From Candidatus Saccharimonadota bacterium (lineage in GTDB: Bacteria > Patescibacteriota > Saccharimonadia > Saccharimonadales > Saccharimonadaceae): a DNA stretch of 7,608 nt. This document shows, piece by piece, positions 4,824-7,608 of the stretch. How positions within the stretch are numbered: the stretch's first letter is position 1; each line of letters starts with the position of its first letter. Under the pieces are notes generated by a model. That model was given only the letters and a program-made list of their open reading frames with translations, was not told where the DNA came from and did not search any database. The position numbers and the translations under genes were made by a program. The stretch is from positions 1 to 7,608 of the forward strand of contig JAFWNO010000029.1 in assembly GCA_017510305.1 (NCBI GenBank). The letters run 5' to 3'.

Positions 4824-6911
4824 ATGAAGTTGTCAAATATCATCGTCAAACATCGTATTGCCATCTTGATTATCTCTTTTCTTTTGATGATTCCTGCTCT
4901 GCTCGGTTTCTTAAATACCCGCGTCAACTACGATCTTCTTAGCTACCTACCATCCGAAATCGACACTATGCAAGGCCAAGAGGAATTAAAAAAAGAATTT
5001 GGCACCGGCGGCTTTGCCTTCGTTATCTTTAATGGTATGTCCGATTCCGATATTGCCACTACTGCCGATAAAATCAAAGATATCGATCATGTCAAATCCG
5101 TTCTCTATTATAATGAATCAGAAATCGGCATCCCTAAAGAGTTCCTGCCATCCAAGATCCAAGAAGTCTTTTCCGCGACAGATAGCTCTGGCACTTCAGA
5201 GACGCTTGTCGCCGTCCTCTTTGATACTGGCACTTCAGAAGATGCCACTCTAGATGCCATCTCCAAAATCCGCCAAGTTTCCGGCAGTCAAGCTCTCGTC
5301 TCTGGTATGTCTGCCCTTGTCGTAGATCTGAAAAACCTCGTAGAAAAAGAACAGTTTATTTATGTCGCTATCGCCGCCATCCTCGCTGTGCTCGCCATGC
5401 TTATCTTCCTAGATAACTGGCTAATTCCCTTTGTCTTTCTACTTTCTATCGGTATGATGATTCTTATCAATCTCGGCACCAACATCCTCCTCGGCGAAAT
5501 CTCCTTTGTTACTATGGCACTTTCCGCCGTTCTCCAGCTCGCTGTCACTATGGATTATTCTATCTTCCTCTGGCACAGTTACGAGGAAGAGTCTACCACC
5601 GAGAAAAACAAGCTAAAGGCTATGAGCACCGCCATAGAGAAGACTTTTGCCTCTGTCGTCGGCTCATCCATCACCACTATTGCCGGCTTCGTCGCCCTCA
5701 TGTTTATGACTTTCACCCTTGGCTTCGATCTTGGTCTCGTTATGGCTAAAGGCGTAGTTTTCGGCGTTATTGGCTGTGTTACAGTTCTCCCCGCCCTCAT
5801 CCTCGCCCTCGATAAAATCCTCCAAAAGACTGCTCACCGCCCACTTCTCCCCAATGTCAAAAAGCTATCTAATAGAATTCTCAAAGTCTTCCCTGCCATC
5901 CTTATTATCTTTGCCATCTCTGTCATCCCATCTTTCATCTTCCAGAAACAAGCCCAAGATGAAGTTTATTACGATATGGGTGGCTCCATGCCAAAAGATA
6001 TGGAATATGTCATTGCCAATACCAAATTACAAGAAGATTTTCACGCTGGCTCTACCGATATCGCTCTTATCAGTAGTAACACTTCCGAAGAAAACATTCG
6101 CCAGATGCTCACTGATGTCGAAAATACCAACGGAGTCAAATTCGCCCTTACCTTAGAAAGCCTAATTGGTAACCGCATCCCCGAAGAAATACTTCCAGAA
6201 TCAGTTACCGAAATTATCAAAGGCGACAAATGGCAGCTTCTCCTTATCGGCTCCGCATATAAAAAAGCTACCGACGAAGCCAATACTCAGGCCAATTCCC
6301 TCAGCAATACCCTCAAAAAGTATGACGACAAAGCCCTCCTTATCGGCGAAGGCCCCGCCACCAAGGATATGATTGAGTTAATGGCTACCGATTTCACTGT
6401 GGTCAATACCATTTCTATTATTGCCATCTTCTTCATTATCGCTCTTGTCACCAAATCACTCTCATTACCATTCATCCTCATTGCCGTTATTGAAGTAGCC
6501 ATCTTTATCAACCTCACCATTTCCCACCTCACCGGTACCCATCTACCATTTATTGCGCCTATCTGTATCAGTACCATCCAGCTCGGCGCCACCGTCGATT
6601 ATGCTATTCTTATGACTACTCGCTACAAATCCGAGCGCCTCTCTGGCAAAGATAAAAAAGAGGCTATCTATATCGCACTACACACATCCATTCCTTCCAT
6701 TGTCGTATCTAGCGCTGGCCTCTTTGTCGCTACGCTCGGTGTCGCCATCTATTCCAATATGGATATGATTTCCGCCATCTGTATGCTGCTCGCTCGCGGT
6801 GCCATCATCAGTATGGTTATGGTCATCACCGTCCTACCTAGCCTATTCATGGTCTTTGATAAACTAATTTGTAATACCACAAAGGAGATGAAAAAATGTC
6901 TAAAAAATTAA
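4824..6911 (+). CDS. MMPL/RND-family transporter
   Basis: The product has 695 residues with the duplicated RND layout: TM1 (about 12-30), a large extracytoplasmic loop (31-176), five TMs (178-330), then TM7 (354-373), a second loop (374-524) and five TMs (525-677). Each half has the MMPL proton-relay Asp-Tyr pair in the fourth helix: TMDYSIF (Asp244-Tyr245) and TVDYAIL (Asp592-Tyr593). The N-terminal VKHRIAILIISF is typical of the family and supports the ATG at 4824. The length is near that of Firmicutes/Actinobacteria MMPL proteins and shorter than mycobacterial MmpL proteins. It is expected to use the proton gradient to export a lipid or another hydrophobic compound; the substrate is unknown. 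The last 16 bp overlap the start of the partner gene. Codons are strongly C-ending (GCC, ATC, CTC), unlike the minus-strand genes, which matches the strand's C excess. Stop is TAA. Confidence 0.93.
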   Translation: MKLSNIIVKHRIAILIISFLLMIPALLGFLNTRVNYDLLSYLPSEIDTMQGQEELKKEFGTGGFAFVIFNGMSDSDIATTADKIKDIDHVKSVLYYNESEIGIPKEFLPSKIQEVFSATDSSGTSETLVAVLFDTGTSEDATLDAISKIRQVSGSQALVSGMSALVVDLKNLVEKEQFIYVAIAAILAVLAMLIFLDNWLIPFVFLLSIGMMILINLGTNILLGEISFVTMALSAVLQLAVTMDYSIFLWHSYEEESTTEKNKLKAMSTAIEKTFASVVGSSITTIAGFVALMFMTFTLGFDLGLVMAKGVVFGVIGCVTVLPALILALDKILQKTAHRPLLPNVKKLSNRILKVFPAILIIFAISVIPSFIFQKQAQDEVYYDMGGSMPKDMEYVIANTKLQEDFHAGSTDIALISSNTSEENIRQMLTDVENTNGVKFALTLESLIGNRIPEEILPESVTEIIKGDKWQLLLIGSAYKKATDEANTQANSLSNTLKKYDDKALLIGEGPATKDMIELMATDFTVVNTISIIAIFFIIALVTKSLSLPFILIAVIEVAIFINLTISHLTGTHLPFIAPICISTIQLGATVDYAILMTTRYKSERLSGKDKKEAIYIALHTSIPSIVVSSAGLFVATLGVAIYSNMDMISAICMLLARGAIISMVMVITVLPSLFMVFDKLICNTTKEMKKCLKN

Positions 6912-7608
6912 ATATTATCATTACAGGCGCCACCATTGCTGCCGTCAGCGCTGGCATCGCCGCCACTTTATCTAGCCGCAGCCTCGCCGAAAGCTCTGCT
7001 ACTACTAGCAGCACTACTACTGCTACTCTGGCTAACGCCACCACCAGCCCTCTCACCTCCGCCGATGAGACTGTCTATGTCTTTACCGACACTGCCGGTG
7101 CTCAGCGCAAAGTTATTTCTAGCGGTCTCACCAAAGTCACCCAGCCCGCCGATACTTCCACCCCTATCAAATTAAACGTCAAATATACCCTAGACGGCAA
7201 AGAGATCTCCGCCGCCGATATTAAAGGCAAATCTGGCAAAGTCACCATTGAATATAATTTCACCAACACCGCCAAGCAATCCGGCTACTATGTTCCCTAT
7301 GCCGTCCTCACTGGCCTCATCCTCGATGGCGCCAACTTTGAAAATGTCGAGGTAGAAAACGCTCGTATCATCAGCGACGGCGACCGCACCATCATCGCCG
7401 GCATCACCCTCCCAGGCGCTCAGGAAAATCTCGGTCTTGCTAAATCTACCTTTGATTTGCCAAGCTCTATCAAAATCACTGCCGATGCTAAAAATTTTGA
7501 ACTCGGTATAACCGCTTCCCTCGCCACCACCGAGATTTTTAGCAGCATCGACACTTCCAAATTAAGCACTATCGACGATTTATCTAGCCAGCTCACCCAG
7601 CTCACCGA
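6896..7608 (+). CDS. Secreted/membrane-anchored MMPL partner protein, 3' end cut by window
   Basis: The frame is open from ATG 6896 to the window end (237 codons and 2 bases). AAAGGAG, with GGAG at 6884-6887, lies 8 nt before the start, inside the MMPL gene. This implies coupled translation. A signal sequence covers about 1-31 (basic MSKK, hydrophobic 6-24, then SRSLAES). A Ser/Thr/Ala linker (33-53) follows, then a beta-rich region: ADETVYVFTDTAG (56-68), KLNVKYTLDGKEI (92-104), IKGKSGKVTIEYNFTN (109-124), VPYAVLTGLIL (133-143), FENVEVENARIISDGD (148-163). From memory this resembles proteins encoded beside MMPL genes in Clostridia, which continue into a long helical region and a C-terminal membrane anchor. 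Those proteins have more sequence between the first strand and the KYTLDGKE part than is seen here. The function is unknown; a periplasmic-side adaptor or substrate-binding partner for the transporter is an inference. Confidence 0.85.
   Translation, partial: MSKKLNIIITGATIAAVSAGIAATLSSRSLAESSATTSSTTTATLANATTSPLTSADETVYVFTDTAGAQRKVISSGLTKVTQPADTSTPIKLNVKYTLDGKEISAADIKGKSGKVTIEYNFTNTAKQSGYYVPYAVLTGLILDGANFENVEVENARIISDGDRTIIAGITLPGAQENLGLAKSTFDLPSSIKITADAKNFELGITASLATTEIFSSIDTSKLSTIDDLSSQLTQLT

Noticed and set aside
5770..6156. 128-codon plus-strand frame inside the MMPL gene
   Set aside because: It is an alternative frame of a well-supported transporter gene, Ser/Pro/Leu-rich, with no ribosome binding site.
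1..7608. CRISPR array, tRNA, rRNA, insertion sequence or inverted repeats marking a mobile element
   Set aside because: No direct repeats with spacers, cloverleaf-like segments, transposase-like products or terminal repeats were seen; the DNA is almost entirely occupied by the eight genes.

Overview
The window holds eight genes and almost no spacer DNA. Six genes run on the minus strand (positions 1-4742) and two on the plus strand (4824-7608). The two sets diverge from an 81-bp promoter region at 4743-4823. The genes at both window edges are cut: the minus-strand gene at 1-1027 lacks its 3' end and the plus-strand gene at 6896-7608 lacks its 3' end. No rRNA, tRNA, CRISPR array, insertion sequence or clear intrinsic terminator was seen.

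Minus strand, in order of transcription: (1) a two-TM protein with a bacterial PH domain (4245-4742); (2) a membrane-anchored SurA/parvulin-like foldase (3233-4258); (3) a DUF3152 protein with a metzincin-like HExxHxxGH zinc site and a signal peptide (2553-3233); (4) a 160-residue single-TM helical protein of unknown function (2059-2541); (5) a bile salt hydrolase/penicillin V acylase family Ntn hydrolase (1067-2020); (6) a flippase-like integral membrane protein of the MprF N-terminal/UPF0104 family (1-1027). Genes 1-4 overlap or nearly touch and look like one transcript. Genes 5 and 6 each have a TATAAT box of their own just upstream. Plus strand: an MMPL/RND-type transporter (4824-6911) overlaps by 16 bp a secreted or membrane-anchored partner protein that starts at 6896.

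Taken together, nearly everything acts at or outside the cytoplasmic membrane: folding (PPIase), an extracytoplasmic metalloprotease, lipid handling (flippase-like and MMPL), a PH-domain membrane protein and an amidase that hydrolyses conjugated bile acids or related amides. A single pathway is not proven. A cell-envelope or host-interface role is the reasonable inference.

Organism (inference): a small-genome, Gram-positive-like bacterium, most probably Candidatus Saccharibacteria (TM7) or a related Patescibacteria lineage from an animal-associated habitat. The reasons are extreme gene packing, near-leaderless promoters mixed with Shine-Dalgarno starts, the PH-domain/SurA-like/DUF3152 neighbourhood, and Firmicutes/Actinobacteria-type accessory genes (BSH, MMPL plus partner). 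Actinobacteria (Coriobacteriia) or Firmicutes cannot be excluded from this window alone. The plus strand is strongly C-rich over G across genes of both orientations, which points to replication-strand asymmetry.
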